Source: Anadara kagoshimensis (Eukaryota > Mollusca > Bivalvia > Arcoida > Arcidae). From it: a DNA stretch of 64,000 nt. The notes under the pieces were generated by a model, which was given only the letters and a program-made list of their open reading frames with translations, was not told the DNA's origin and made no database searches. Position numbers and translations under genes: made by a program. Within the stretch, counting starts at the first letter, position 1; the number at the start of each line of letters is the position of its first letter. The DNA lies in the NCBI GenBank assembly GCA_021292105.1, contig CM037861.1, positions 53,780,920-53,844,919 of the forward strand, given 5' to 3'. This document shows, piece by piece, positions 1 to 12,449 of this stretch.

Positions 1-365
1 AATGTCAAGGTAAGGATGTTAGTTCAGATACTGTAGATCTGTTTCATGTGTAATTTGATGAAGGGACACAGTGCTAAATTAAACTCTTATGCAATGTTTT
101 TTGTTTCCATTCCTGCCTGGTAACCAAAGTTGCCATCATCTACTTATTTCTGAAAAATTCTTTATAAAAGTAACTTATTTTGCCAAATTTGAAAAAAATA
201 CTTTAAAACAACAATTTTTTACAACTTTGTTAATTTGGCTGCAAATAATTTTTAATTTTTTGAAACCAAGCCAAGGGCAATATGATTTCACAAATCATAG
301 CCACTTCGTGATTAATTCAGACCATGGGATAAGCTGATAAAATAAAATTTCACTACATTATAAGA
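1..365. other. AT-rich sequence, nothing recognised
   Basis: There is no coding exon, repeat or RNA that I can support. An 82-codon open frame here lacks protein-like composition. Confidence 0.5.
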
Positions 366-554
366 ACAGTGAAACCTTGATTCATTGCCAACATTTGTTC
401 AGTCAAATTGTGGCTTTATAAAGGGGTTTGATGATAAATCGAGGAAGGCTTATAAAGTAAGTCATAGGGGAAATGGATTTTAGGACTTGAAAATAATGTG
501 ATGATAAGTGAAGTGGCAGAGTTATTGAGGGGCATTATTACAAGGTTTTACTGT
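366..554. mobile_element. Short inverted-repeat element (MITE), ACAGTGAAACC family
   Basis: The terminal inverted repeats ACAGTGAAACCTTG and CAAGGTTTTACTGT enclose 189 bp without coding capacity. A diverged relative lies at 1790-1920. The ends resemble Tc1/mariner-type MITEs. Confidence 0.55.
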
Positions 555-2542
555 AAAAATTAAAACACGGTAATACAGACACATAATTGTGTGTTTTCTT
601 TAAAAGATAAACTTTTTATAGTATCGTATAATATTCATAGAAATATCCAGTAAGAAAATTTTTTTTAGATAGATGAATTTTAATAATACAGCCACGTATG
701 TTTTATTTTACAGATTAGCTTCACATTAAGACATGACCATAGAAATACAACAATATCTCTACCAAGTGAGAACCAGGAACCGCAGATTGTTTGGTTAGAA
801 CATAAAGTCTTCATTGACTTGGGACCTGTCAAACAAAAATAAATGGTTATGGAATCTTTATTTTGAAACATCGGATCCAGGATTGATTGACATTTTATTC
901 TTCCTAACTTATATATAGTGCTTATATATAGTGCTTTATAAATATAATTTATTATTGATGGAAATAGTATTATATCATTAAGGTAAACCAGTGGTTTTAT
1001 AAGTCTTATTGAGAATCTTTGATTTTGTACTGGAAGAGTAAAAATATTTATTGCTATTTGACACAAGTGTTACTCTCAGTGATGTCAAATGACAAATTAA
1101 TATATGGAGCCATTTTACATGGTTTCTAATAATGTCAATTTTAGTTGTACCTGAAAATGGCATGTTCAGAAATTCATCACACGGCAAGGCCTACCGGTAA
1201 TGGCCATTTTGCTTTCTTGGTGATGTTGATTGCTCTTTTATCTGGAAAAGGCACATTCATGCTTATCATGTGATGAGACTTATTGCTTCCTTTTTGACAT
1301 CAGTATTGTTCTTTTATCCAGAAATAGCAACTTTATGTTGATCTGAGGAGACTTGCAGACATTATTGCTTCCTTGGTAATACTGATTGTTTTTGTACCTA
1401 GAAAACTGGTCACATCACAATACTTGGAGACCATATCACTTTCTTTGTATAAGATTGTATTTTGAACTGACATGCTTTATGGCATACATACAGATATACA
1501 TAAAGACCATCTATGTCAGCATATTTTGTGTTGTGAGCTGTACAGCAGTGCCATTGGCATGATGGAATAATTTAGGTTGTTGCTAAAAATAAAATATTAC
1601 TTGCTTGAAGATAATTGGTTAAAAGTGAAAACAAATACTATGAAGAAGACATTCTTGCCCTATTCAAAACATTAGTTTTTTTATCAAATATCATCCCATA
1701 TATCATAGATGTCATTGATAGAAGTATCTTCAGGCTTAGAAATAATGTACCTCTTTTAATATAATAACACATAAACCTGAAAGGGTACAGAAAAACCTCA
1801 TTTCATTGACGCCATTTGTCTAGTCATATTTTGGCATTATAAAGGGTGTTGGTGGAGACTTATGAAGGAAACATTTTTGGCCTTCATAATGCTTTGACGA
1901 TAAGTGAGGTAGCAAATTTAAACAAGATTATATTGCATATTATCGTTTTTCAGTATTTTAGTTGTTACCTTTATTTCATTTGCCTTTCTTTGTAGTTCAG
2001 TAGTGTAGCTTAACTTTGTAGCTTTTTTTGCCCATTGTTCAAAATCATGTTTAAATCTGAACTATGGGGGGTTTATCGTTGAAGTTAGTAAAGATGTTTG
2101 ACTTTGTCATGAAACAAATTTGTATGGAACCATTGACAACTTGTTGTGCCATTATCTTTATTGTTACTGCAATGCTGAAGTGAGAGTCATAGAACTCTGG
2201 CAGAGCTAACTTGAAAATGTTAAATTGCAAAAAGTTATATGTGCGTTTAACAAGTAATTATCTTAGCACCTATTGTTTATGACTTTGGTATTGGTTAGAG
2301 GTAAAAGTTATTGTATTTTTTTAGAGAATTTAAGGTTTATTTAGCCTCATTAACAAATTTGGATATTTGGTGATGGTATAGCTATTTACGGTAAATTATG
2401 AACAAACTTCTAATGCCTTCGCAGTAAATTGTTTATTTAAAAGTGCAGATGTTGAGTTATTGTATGTATACATGCATAATGCTGATCAAATAAAAGTCAA
2501 GATTCAGCATTAGACAAGTTTTTATTGTTATGAAAGTAGATC
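555..2542. other. AT-rich intergenic stretch with one MITE relative
   Basis: Only the diverged MITE copy at 1790-1920 stands out. Open frames at 680-1187 (minus) lack supporting signals. Confidence 0.5.

Positions 2543-2573
<31 letters not shown>
2543..2573. repeat. (AT)n microsatellite
   Basis: About 15 AT units. Similar AT tracts occur at 21475-21492 and 56799-56841. Confidence 0.9.
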
Positions 2574-2578
<5 letters not shown>

Positions 2579-2596
2579 TGCAAGATTACAGAATAT

Positions 2597-2705
2597 AGCC
2601 TCACTTCCCTGGTGAAAGTTCAGGTGTTTTAACTTAATTTGCCAGTTTCACTATACTTTTGAATTACTGTGTGAACATGGATTGGTATGTTTGTTCTTGA
2701 TTATC
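2597..2705 (+). mobile_element. Penelope-like element 3' tail copy
   Basis: It shares CCTCACTTCCCTGGTG, the AACTTAATTTGCCAGTTTC block and the final ATTGGTATGTTTGTT with the tail after the coding fragment at 18360-18490. Confidence 0.7.
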
Positions 2706-3327
2706 ATATCTGTAAATCTGAATAATAGATGAACATAAACATGTAGATTCATTTCCACTGAAACAATAGAGCAAACGAACCACTTGAGCCTTTCCTTTGT
2801 TCAACAACAACAACCAATCATAATATTAATTGGTTCATTGCATTATGCGCTTCAATTAACTTAAAAAACTATTTTGGATGTTATTATCTTAATTTTTCTG
2901 AAACAAATATAAAACTATACTTCTCAATTTTTCACAAATATGTTTGGTAATGTGTGTTACCGTATTTACCAAGAGGAGGTGTTAAAATATAATTGTTGTC
3001 GGTATACACACCGTAATATGGTTGTTTTCAGTTCAGCCAATAAGTTTTTGCATTACATAAAAACAATATGGCATGGAAGGTAGTAACCCACTTTTTAAAG
3101 TCAAGGATAGTGGATGGTCACAGTATTCATTAACTTGACACTGATGTCAAACTTTGTCTGTCAATTGAAATGCCTTTGAAACAAAATAATATATTTTAAA
3201 TAGAAAAAAGCAACTTAATAATATGTGATTAGGAATAGACAGTGCCACCAAGAACCACTATATCAAATAACAAAATAAATGTAGAACTTGGTGACACATA
3301 TTTAAACCACACATGAAATTGATATCA

Positions 3328-3474
3328 GGGATGAAGATTGGCAGGGGCCCAGTAGCCCATGGCTACTAAAAATCAATCTGGGCCCCTTAAAATTTACACA
3401 TTTTGGCTATTTATTACTATTACAACTTCTGAAGTGAGCTGGGCCCCTAACTCAAAATAGTTAAGCTTCATCCC
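3328..3474. mobile_element. MITE with GGGATGAAG inverted ends
   Basis: The outer inverted repeats GGGATGAAGATT and AAGCTTCATCCC enclose a second nested pair (GGGGCCCAG and CTGGGCCCC), so the 147-bp element can fold almost fully. It is non-coding. Confidence 0.6.
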
Positions 3475-3639
3475 CGGCTATCAGTATGACCCTGTGCCAA
3501 ATTACACCTTATATTCATTGGTACTTAACCGGTACATGGTGTTAGTCACGTTATTCTATTTGGACACAAGCTATTTTTGTGACATGATAAACTCTTTAAT
3601 ACCCTAGTTGCCTACAGTTGGTACCTTTCGAACATTCTA

Positions 3640-3861
3640 CTGTTATGTAGCACTACGTTATAAGGGGTATAGTGCTCTGAAGCGCGCACTTACGAATCAC
3701 AATACCTCTCATCGCCAAGGTCCGAAGGTCTGACAATTTGTCAGTTCGCTTTTCGAAGGTTAGTGATTGTCTCCGGGCACTCCGGTTTCCAACCTCCACA
3801 AACTACCTCTATATAAGTTAAAGGATCTTGACTGGGTCTTAAAACTCCATTACTCAACTCC
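3640..3861 (+). mobile_element. SINE-like copy
   Basis: It contains the CTCCGGGCACTCCGGTTTCC core and the family tail GATCTTGACTGGG...CCATTACTCAACTC, shared with 33505-33600 and 39957-40230. The tRNA-like head is degraded. Confidence 0.55.
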
Positions 3862-3872
3862 ATAGCACCAGG

Positions 3873-4223
3873 TTGCTTTGTTTTGTGCAAATGTATAATC
3901 CTTATAATAAGCTGGGCTTTGTTACAGCAGTGTTTAATATAACCATAGGAATCGCATATTTTGTATTCCTCTTCACCGGTATGAATACCCCATTTGATTT
4001 AACAAGAAGTTTGCGCCCTCTTACATCTGACGAACTCCAATGCGAATTTGAAAATGGATCTATGAGAACCCAGTCCTATGACGAATGCTTTGGTGAAATC
4101 CCAAATATACCCTTCCATATTTGTAAAAGTTGTGATAAAGGACACTTTCTTTACATATTCGAAATCTTCCTTATTTTAAGAGTGACCCCTACTAAGTTTA
4201 TTAGGTCTTCATGGACGCATTAA
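3873..4223 (+). CDS. Unrecognised 116-codon open frame with one membrane-like segment
   Basis: Its composition is more protein-like than other frames nearby. Residues ~16-36 (FVTAVFNITIGIAYFVFLF) are hydrophobic enough for a membrane span; cysteines at about 57, 72, 83 and 86 follow. It starts just after a SINE copy. No splice sites, promoter or homolog is recognised. It may be a remnant of a membrane-protein exon, part of a mobile element, or chance. Confidence 0.22.
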   Translation: MLCFVQMYNPYNKLGFVTAVFNITIGIAYFVFLFTGMNTPFDLTRSLRPLTSDELQCEFENGSMRTQSYDECFGEIPNIPFHICKSCDKGHFLYIFEIFLILRVTPTKFIRSSWTH

Positions 4224-4603
4224 CTTATTTTTGCGTCATCTACTTATATATTTTTTAGTAAGAAACCACAAAAATGTTTAAAATAACTTAAATTGTTATT
4301 GATTATCCGGTTTTAAAAAGAAAGAGGTGTATTTTTAGCCTAAACGCCATTGACATATCATATTTCCTCTAATATAATATACATGTTGGTTAAAATTTCA
4401 TATGTAAAATAGAAGAGATAGATTTCTATCATAAAACAATACACTTGGCAACGACAAATATAACCAAGATCAATTAAACACATAACAAGAGAAGACATGT
4501 ACAGACACTAAAAGTCTCTGGGGAGGACACATGGTTTATGACAAAACGGGGTTCATTGGTGTGGCCGTAGAAGTACTGGATGCCTTCAAGTTTATTGCAG
4601 TCT

Positions 4604-4772
4604 GACCCCGGTTTCTCAATCGTTTCTTAACTATAAGATTTTCCTCAACATCATTTTGAAGACCACTTATAGCTTGTATTTAGTTTTGTAAAAATATTTA
4701 TTAGAAGCTCCGAAAAAGATTTGCCAAAATTGGAATATGGCTTGGTTAAGAAATGATTGAGAAACCGGGGTC
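4604..4772. mobile_element. MITE, GACCCCGGTTTC family, intact copy
   Basis: The 169-bp unit has near-perfect inverted ends: GACCCCGGTTTCTCAATC at the left, and GTTAAGAAATGATTGAGAAA then CCGGGGTC at the right. It lies 25 bp from a second copy of the same family. Confidence 0.75.
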
Positions 4773-4796
4773 TGTGGTTCCAGCGACATTTAACAC

Positions 4797-5300
4797 AGGC
4801 CCCAGTTTCACAATCATTTCTTAACTAAGAGTTTCCTTAATTAAATCTGGCAAATTTAAAATCTTAAATACTTTTGTTAATTTTTAAGATATTCGTGAAT
4901 TTAAGGTGTCATATTGAAGATCATTCAATACATCTATATTTTAATTCAGTGTTGGAACTTTTTATTTGTAGTGACATAAAATATTGTCAAAATTTGCCAG
5001 ATTTAAGTTACAACTAGAAAAACTGTAAGCCACAAGCTCACAAAAATATCCCCGCTCCCCCACATAAAAAATCCATCGGATCAAATTTTTAAATAGGAGG
5101 TGCACATCTATATCATATCACAAAGATTGTGTGAAAGTTTCATGAAAATCCATTAAAGGGTTTAGGAGGAGTTGCGGATAAGAGATGTAACGGAGGGACA
5201 GACAGACACACGGACGGACACCCCATCACTATATACCCCCCACTTTTAAGCGGGGGGTATAAAAATCTTAGTTAATTAGGAATGATTGTGAAACCAATCC
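4797..5300. mobile_element. Second MITE copy, interrupted by another repeat
   Basis: The left end GGCCCCAGTTTCACAATC and the right end GATTGTGAAACC (5284-5295) belong to the same family as 4604-4772, but lie about 500 bp apart instead of 170. The middle (about 5010-5265) is a different element. Confidence 0.65.
5010..5265 (+). mobile_element. Nested repeat with CGGGGGGTATAAAA end
   Basis: Starts near CTGTAAGCCACAAGCTC and ends AAGCGGGGGGTATAAAA; includes GTGTGAAAGTTTCATGAAAA and a run of ACAGACAGAC/ACGGACGGAC. The style matches repeats at 23240-23620 and 33180-33500. Confidence 0.5.
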
Positions 5301-6572
5301 CTAGGTGTATTAAATGTTACTAGTGGTTCATAAATACATTACAGCATACTCACGTTGAAAAATGATGAGCATTGATTTACTGAACATTGAACCAACCAGA
5401 TAGAAACAACAATGAGGCACGTGTATCTTATCATAGTAACATATAACACTGTATTATAGGTTGTTGTATAAAAATATCTTTGTATTTAATATTAAAAGTC
5501 CAATTACCAATCGATTACACATCTATAAACTGATAAAACACTCCTTGTTTTAGCCGGATACACTCGAGCTTTTGTACGTGAACACACACACACACATCGT
5601 TACACACACACACATCGTGACACACACACACACACACACCGCGAAAAACACAGTAACAAGCATTGAACATACCAGTACCATGTTTATAACAATTATAATA
5701 GACAACGTTCAGTTACTAGTACATCACACATTTAAGTAAAACTGTTGTTAGTATTTTAATTAAAATGCTTCCGCGTTTTTGTACACGGATGTGATGTTTT
5801 ATCTCGAATCAACCAATCATTTTAAACATAAATATTAAAATCAATTACATATACATCTACATAACGTAACCTGGAATGATATAAAGCGAATATAAGACAA
5901 AACAGGTATTTATTATAAACATAATTAAGTATCTAAAACACATGACATAATTACCTGTGTATTCAGGTGTGTTAAATTTTAATTAGTTTTTAAACAGTAC
6001 AATAGTATAACACAATCCTACATTACTATTTATATAGCAGATAGTGTTTTCGTAGTATTTCTTGTAAACAAATATATTTATATGCTTCCTTGTTGATAAT
6101 TATACACTGGAGTTTCGTGTATGTATACTAGTATATCATATTCGATTATACACACAAGGTACGTAAGAGAACTTTGAATCAATGACATACTATATAGTAG
6201 TTACCTTGTCAACTTATAAAAGGAACGTTTGTCCTTCTGTATATGTTATATTTTGGGTCTCAATTTAACTGAACACATAAATAGACGAAACTTATGTATT
6301 CACTTATATTACATGAATATGTATGTTTTCATTCAATGTATCTCCACATTTTTCTATCACAAATTCCCTATACCCACAACCCATACTAATTGTTAGCCCC
6401 TTAAATGATAAGGTACATCTCCCAAACGTATAAATGGAATCTCGATGACAAAGGTACACGATAACGGTACCTCCAGGATCAGTTTTATTTCAAGTCTGAT
6501 TACTATTAGGTTTTAAATTTATTGGACATTATGATTTCTATTCTTCAACCAAATTTCCACTGTTGTTCATGA
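5301..6572. other. Intergenic, CA microsatellites only
   Basis: Interrupted (CA)n tracts lie at 5582-5639. I see no coding exon. Confidence 0.5.
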
Positions 6573-8599
6573 AGTACTGTGTCGAACCCTTATATGTAGT
6601 AACTACGCTATATGTAGTAACGCCGTTATATGTAGTAACAAATGTACGTCAAATGTAGTAAGGACACGTTATGTGTAGTAAAACTCTCCGTCAAATGTAG
6701 TAAGGACACGTTATATGTAGTAACATTTTTGTACGTTATATGTAGTAACTGCTAGGTCACGTTATATGTAGCAACATTTTTATACGCTATATGTAGTAAC
6801 TTGATAAATGTCTCTTAAATGTTCAAAATGTTAATAGCTGGACTTTACTAGAAAATTGAAAAAGAAAATTTGGTTGGGTGAATTAATAAACCGACAGACA
6901 GACGGCAGACGGACATTCAGGCCCAATAATATATAATTGTCTAATTGTTGATGCTTTCCACTGAATTTACACAAATGTCGTAGAAGCTACAAACGTTGGC
7001 GCCGTCAGCAGAGTATGGTGTCATAATAATAATAATAATAATTCTTATTTATTATTTTTCGCAACACATTTTAAAAAAAATATAATATGAAACACTTAAA
7101 GAATCTAAACTCTTGGGTTACCTAAAGTCGACGAGAGTGGGGACGTCAAAGTAGTTTCCGGATGATAACTTTAACAGTTACAGGCATTTCAAAAAAAACT
7201 TTGCATTTAGATACATTGTTTCAAGATATTGGTTGGGTTACTCATAGGGTCCGTTGGTCAACAGTCGGGTCACCACGACAGAACAATATCAATTATGATG
7301 CAGGTCCCCGGAATACATGCATCGAACCTGTATGTTTTTCAATCTATGAAAGAAGGTGTTTTACTTTAGAGGATGCTCTGTACATTTTCTCCAGATAAAA
7401 AAAACAAACAAAATGGCTGTCTGGAATATATATGGCCGTTGTTTTTCTACAAAAATATAAATACATCCAATACATATATTCTAGGGACCTGTATTTTCTT
7501 AATTGAAACTGTTTTGTCACCGGCAGTATGACATTAAATTAAGGGTTCACTACTTGAGTTTATTTAAACAAAATCACCACATGTATGTGGAGACACTTGG
7601 ATAAATGGTTCGGTGGGTTCGCGTCTAACTGTGTGTTATGCCTTTATAATGTCACATTGTTCGACTCTATCTAGCTCCACATGAATGTATACTGACAATG
7701 TGATGGACTAGTTAACACCCAATCCAAATAGAACATTGGACGCCTTTACGTCATTGGAAGCAGGATAAACACTAGCCTTGAGAGCCTAAAGACTCAGGGT
7801 GGACTATAATCCATGCAACCATATGCATATTATATAACGCTTCGACACAACAATTTTAGAGTCATACACATATTTCATTACTTTATGAAGGTTAAATGCT
7901 GCTTTCTATTCATTAAAATTTAAACATTTAGAAAACTGCAACATTCCACATCAGAATATCTTCAAAATATAGACTTAAGACCTATAACATCAGAATTTGT
8001 CACTGACCTAAAAGGAATCCCAACATGCAAAATCAATTTGAAAAATCTCTGTTACAGTTAAAGTTATCATCCAGAAACCACTTTGACGTCGCCCGTTCCA
8101 GATTCTTCGGGTGTATAATGTTGTTTTTTGTTTAAAATATGTTGCAAAAAATAATAAATAAAAATTATTATTATGACACAATACTCCCCAGACGACGCAA
8201 AAATTGCGGTGCCTATGATGTTTGAAGTCAATTAAGTGGTCAGGCATGAAAAAAAATCAACAATTAGATAACTACATGTATTTATTATTGGGCCTGAATG
8301 TCCATCTGTCGTCTGTCTGTCGGTTTATTAATTCACCCAACCAAATTTTCTTTTTCAATTTTCTGGTAAAGTCCAATCTATTAACATTTTGAACATTTAA
8401 GAGAGATTTATTAAGTTACTACATATAGCGTATAAAAATGTTGCTACATATAACGTGACCTAGCAGCTACTACATATAACGTACAAAAATGTTACTACAT
8501 ATAACGTGTCCTTACTACATATGACGGAGATTTTTACTACATATAGCGGAGTTACTACATATAGCGTAGTTACTACATATAAGGGTTCGACAGTACTGT
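6573..8599. mobile_element. Foldback DNA transposon with 8-bp target duplication
   Basis: The element spans 6581-8591 (2011 bp) and is flanked by AGTACTGT at 6573-6580 and 8592-8599. The ends GTCGAACCC and GGGTTCGAC begin long inverted arms: 6581 to about 7207, and about 8024 to 8591. The outer part of each arm carries repeats of a TATATGTAGTAAC motif (about 10 left, 8 right). Further in, the arms share GGTTGGGTGAATTAATAAACC and GATGATAACTTTAAC. The ~800-bp centre has no transposase. Eight-bp duplications are typical of hAT, P and some Merlin elements; I cannot choose among them. Confidence 0.85.
6588..6800 (+). repeat. Left-arm array of 13-bp TATATGTAGTAAC motif
   Basis: About ten copies, spaced irregularly by 17-27 bp, alternate with GTTA/CGTTA spacers; some have TGTGTAGTAAA or AAATGTAGTAAG variants. 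The mirror array is at 8415-8582. Subterminal motif arrays of this kind are often transposase-binding sites. Confidence 0.85.
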
Positions 8600-11052
8600 T
8601 ATATATTAAAAAAATCCACGTAAACCTGTCCACATTTAAATAATAACGGTAGAAAGCTGTTCATAATGTATACAATATTTCTTAAAACAGCATTGACTTG
8701 AGCATCGGGATAAAGTAATTAAACTGAAAAAAATCATTTTTAAGATGCAGTATTGTCATGAAGATATATGAATGTAAGTGGACATAAATTTTTGAATATT
8801 TCTTTCAGAAAATTAAAAAAATTATAATATGACACTACGACCAGCCTTGGACTCGATGTGTGTGTTTGGGGGGGAGGTGGGTTAAAAACCACATTATAAT
8901 TCCAAATGCGTTTTTCTCGTTTTTCTCTATGGAGTTCTGATTTAAAATCACAAAAATATTAATCATTTTCATACCAACATGTTGCTTTACTCATTGGTTG
9001 CAAAATGTAATCCTCCCAACGAACAGGTTCTGTTACCAAATACGAATGAGTTCGCATGAAGATTATATTTCACAGAGGCTTAGTACATGACCACAATACA
9101 TAAATGAATTGTTCAGCTTAATATACTAGTACATTGTAGTTCATTATATGCCAATTCAAGATGTATGTGTGTTTTCACGTGTACAGAAATTGCCACCAGA
9201 AACGATTCCACAATTGTGTTATATAATTCTGTATTATTTATATTCACGGATAGTTGTTATAAGAAGTACATCCAGGAAGGGAATAATTATTTTAGTTAAT
9301 AATTTGATGTGTTTTGGAAATAATAACCACTTATAATTATTATATTAATTCTAATATTGGTTTATTGGAAAGCAATCATAGGTGCTGAAGTTATTCATTA
9401 TTATTGAAGACAGAACTTCTCTGAAGTTTACAACACTAGGGAGGGCTCTGTACAACCTATTCATTATGGACTAATCTTCATACAGATGTGTTTGTTTTAC
9501 GTATTCTTCCTTGTTTCGACCATTTAGCAAGTTGCTGAGCATTGTGTACATTATATTCAGTATTTTATTTTAAAACAGCAGTTGTGTTAAGCGCATTGTA
9601 ATAGCTAAGAGCTTTTCTTTCTACACATGGTTTTATACAACATGGGATTTGCAATGTGTTCGCTTTACTTGTACATTGACGATATTTTCGGTATAAACTT
9701 ATTAAATCCAATGCTCGTACGAGGTGGGGAGTTTAATTATCAATGGTCTCAGTATGTGTTTTTTTTGTCTTGTCTGTTTCTTTCGTGATCTTTTGTTGTT
9801 TAGTGATTTAACTTGTATTGGCTTTTACTTAGTATGTGTTTTAAGTTACAAAGCCTTACTTCTATCTGGGTACGCAATGGTTGCAAACAATTTCCTAACA
9901 CATGTACATATATGGATATATTATGTAACAACTTGTTTAGACACTTTCAAGTTTCCACGGTGGATATCCGTTGATGTTTTCCAATCTAAAACCACCATTT
10001 TTCGATATAATGTGCTTGACTTCAGTAAATACTAGACATTAATGGATTTGTGAATCTAATAATTTATACCAACTTGCAGTTTGAAAAAATGCAATGTTAA
10101 TACCCTAATAAGTGAACATACATCCTGCTTCATTCAACATAAATATAGGAAGGCTGCTTGGAAGGATTCAGTCCAAAGTATGGAAAATTTTCTACATCAA
10201 ATTGCTTAAAGGACTTCGTCTATTGGAAAGGCGCCATGTATCAATATGGGACGTCTCATTTAGCACATTTAACGAAACTGAAAACTATTTGCAAATAGCA
10301 CAAGGAAGATATTTACTGTGTTTAACTTAACGTTAATACGTTTCTACAAACTCTGTGCAATATTAAGTCAGCATGATCACGTTGTATTTAAAACTACCGG
10401 TCCGTGTTGTCTTTTATTATTAACTTCCTCAAGGTGATATGATTATCTGTAAACAAATCAGATGTAATCGCTCCTGTCAAATTACCTGTGAAGTTGTAGT
10501 TACAGTTTCGGAATCTTTACATACAATTCCCATGTAGTGTAATGTTCAAGATTTGTTTATTTTTAGGTGAATTAGTTTTTAGTATTTAAATGTTGTCATG
10601 TGCTACTTTTGGATGCATTATTTCATAAAGCAGTTACTGCTTTGGACAATTATTGCTATTGTGGGTGCCAGTGAAAATAAATGATTATTATGTCTATCTA
10701 ATTGTTATCTATAACATGTGTTTTTTCTTTATTTGTAAATTTGTATGGTGTTTGTTTTGTTAAATATTTTATATTGCCTTAACCAATTATGTAAATTGTG
10801 TTTGAGCAATAAATTATTATTATTATTATTATATAGCTGAAACCAGACTTCATTTTGGGAAAGTGTTATTTGTATGCGGTTCCGTTTCATAAATAAATAC
10901 TAAATCGCCGTTTGGGTTAATTTGGCTCTGGGCAAGAACTTTATTGTTGGTTTTAACGAAGTCCACATTCACACCGCGAGTATTCACCATACAAATGTAT
11001 ATACAATGTATTTTTTTTACTTACAATGCTGCTCCAATTGCAAGATAAGAGA
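8600..11052. other. AT-rich intergenic stretch
   Basis: Short open frames at 9148-9336, 9724-10035 and 10112-10330 have no protein-like composition, splice sites or homology that I can recognise. A short ATT microsatellite lies at about 10816-10831. Confidence 0.5.
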
Positions 11053-11215
11053 GCGTTTGGTCGATTGTTGAAGGGTTGACTAGATTGATTTCTCAAATTT
11101 TATGGATCACATCACCTCTCGTCGCAAATATTCGAATCCTAGCTGAGCAGATACTAATGAGAAAGTTCGCCTGCCTTCTCCGGACACGGCCACCGGTTTC
11201 CTCCACCATTAGAAC
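11053..11215 (+). mobile_element. SINE-like copy
   Basis: A B-box-like ATTCGAATCCTAGC is followed by CTTCTCCGGACACGGCCACC and GGTTTCCTCCACC, the same core order as in the SINE at 3640-3861. Confidence 0.5.
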
Positions 11216-11647
11216 AGACGACATCGTTATATTTACAAATGCAAGTGAAAGAAACAAGTCTGGGGCGTAATTTAACCACAATGATCCATTCTGCTCTAAT
11301 CATTCCGGAAATGGTCGCCTGTCGTCAATATTACTCTAAAAGACTTAGGTGCGCTTGGAAAGTACAATTGCAGTGTTTGAAGAAGGAATCCAAGTCCGAC
11401 TACTCTGCTGTTGTTATAACTTGCATATTCAATCAAAATGATAAATTTTCACTTTGTTAGAATTAAAACTTTTTAAAATTGCAATCATATCCCACATTGT
11501 TTTACTACATGCATTTATTAATTCGACTTAAAACGAAAGTACAAATATGTTTTTTCCCTTACATTCAAAACGAAAGTAGGCGTCTGGACATTCCAATTTC
11601 TTCACTGACTTCTTGAACTCACCACTGCAAGCTGCACTAAAGGTATA

Positions 11648-11678
<31 letters not shown>

Positions 11679-12318
11679 TAATAAATAATAATGATAATAC
11701 ATTAAGTGACGTCAGATTGATTCTAAAGATCTAGCGAAGTGGGAAATAAATTCCCGCTGCATTGCTTCAGATAGGATAGAATCTACAAGACTACAATAAC
11801 AATGATAAAGAGTTCGTTATAAATGCAATAGTAATATATATTTACATTTAAAACACTTAAAAAAGGGTATTTATTACATTCCAAAAATGATTTATGGCAA
11901 TACCGATCGATGTGGCATTGGATTAATTTACAATATAAACCCTTAAGTATGTAGGACGATACAAACGTATTTAACTTTTATTGTTCGCAAACCTCTTGCC
12001 AGACCAGTTAAGAGTATCAATGTTATCATGTGGTTTGATACACGTGTGTGTATGTGTGTGTGTGTTTCGTCATAGCTAATTTTATAAAGAATTAATAAGA
12101 CCCAATTTTAATGCCAACCAAAATGGCTGCTATTTTACCTGTAAAGTGGACAGTGTGACGTCACATGGGAACTATCTATATATAAAAAGTAAAAATAATA
12201 CTTGTGTCACAGTTAATTTAATTTTCAATTTCAGATGTATCGATCGAAAACTTTAAAATAATGCATTGTTCCCTCACCAATGAGGGCACGTCAAGTATTA
12301 TTCCATATCTGCAGGTTG

Positions 12319-12321
<3 letters not shown>
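11216..12321. other. Intergenic; AAT and GT microsatellites
   Basis: (AAT)n at about 11654-11692 and (GT)n at about 12045-12064. No gene seen. Confidence 0.5.
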
Positions 12322-12354
<33 letters not shown>

Positions 12355-12382
12355 GAGAGAGAGAGAGAGAGGAAGAGATCGC

Positions 12383-12413
<31 letters not shown>

Positions 12414-12418
12414 TGTGA

Positions 12419-12448
<30 letters not shown>
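12322..12448. repeat. Compound microsatellite (GA)n(GC)n(GT)n(GA)n
   Basis: GA blocks flank (CG)n and (TG)n at about 12379-12430. The alternating purine-pyrimidine centre could adopt Z-DNA. Two overlapping open frames here are low-complexity artefacts. Confidence 0.92.

Positions 12449-12449
<1 letters not shown>

Noticed and set aside
7162-8247. Open frames in the foldback element as a transposase
   Set aside because: Short; they overlap the inverted arms and have no catalytic motif.
9724-10330. Two open frames (103 and 72 codons) as a small gene
   Set aside because: No protein-like pattern, splice signals or recognisable domain.
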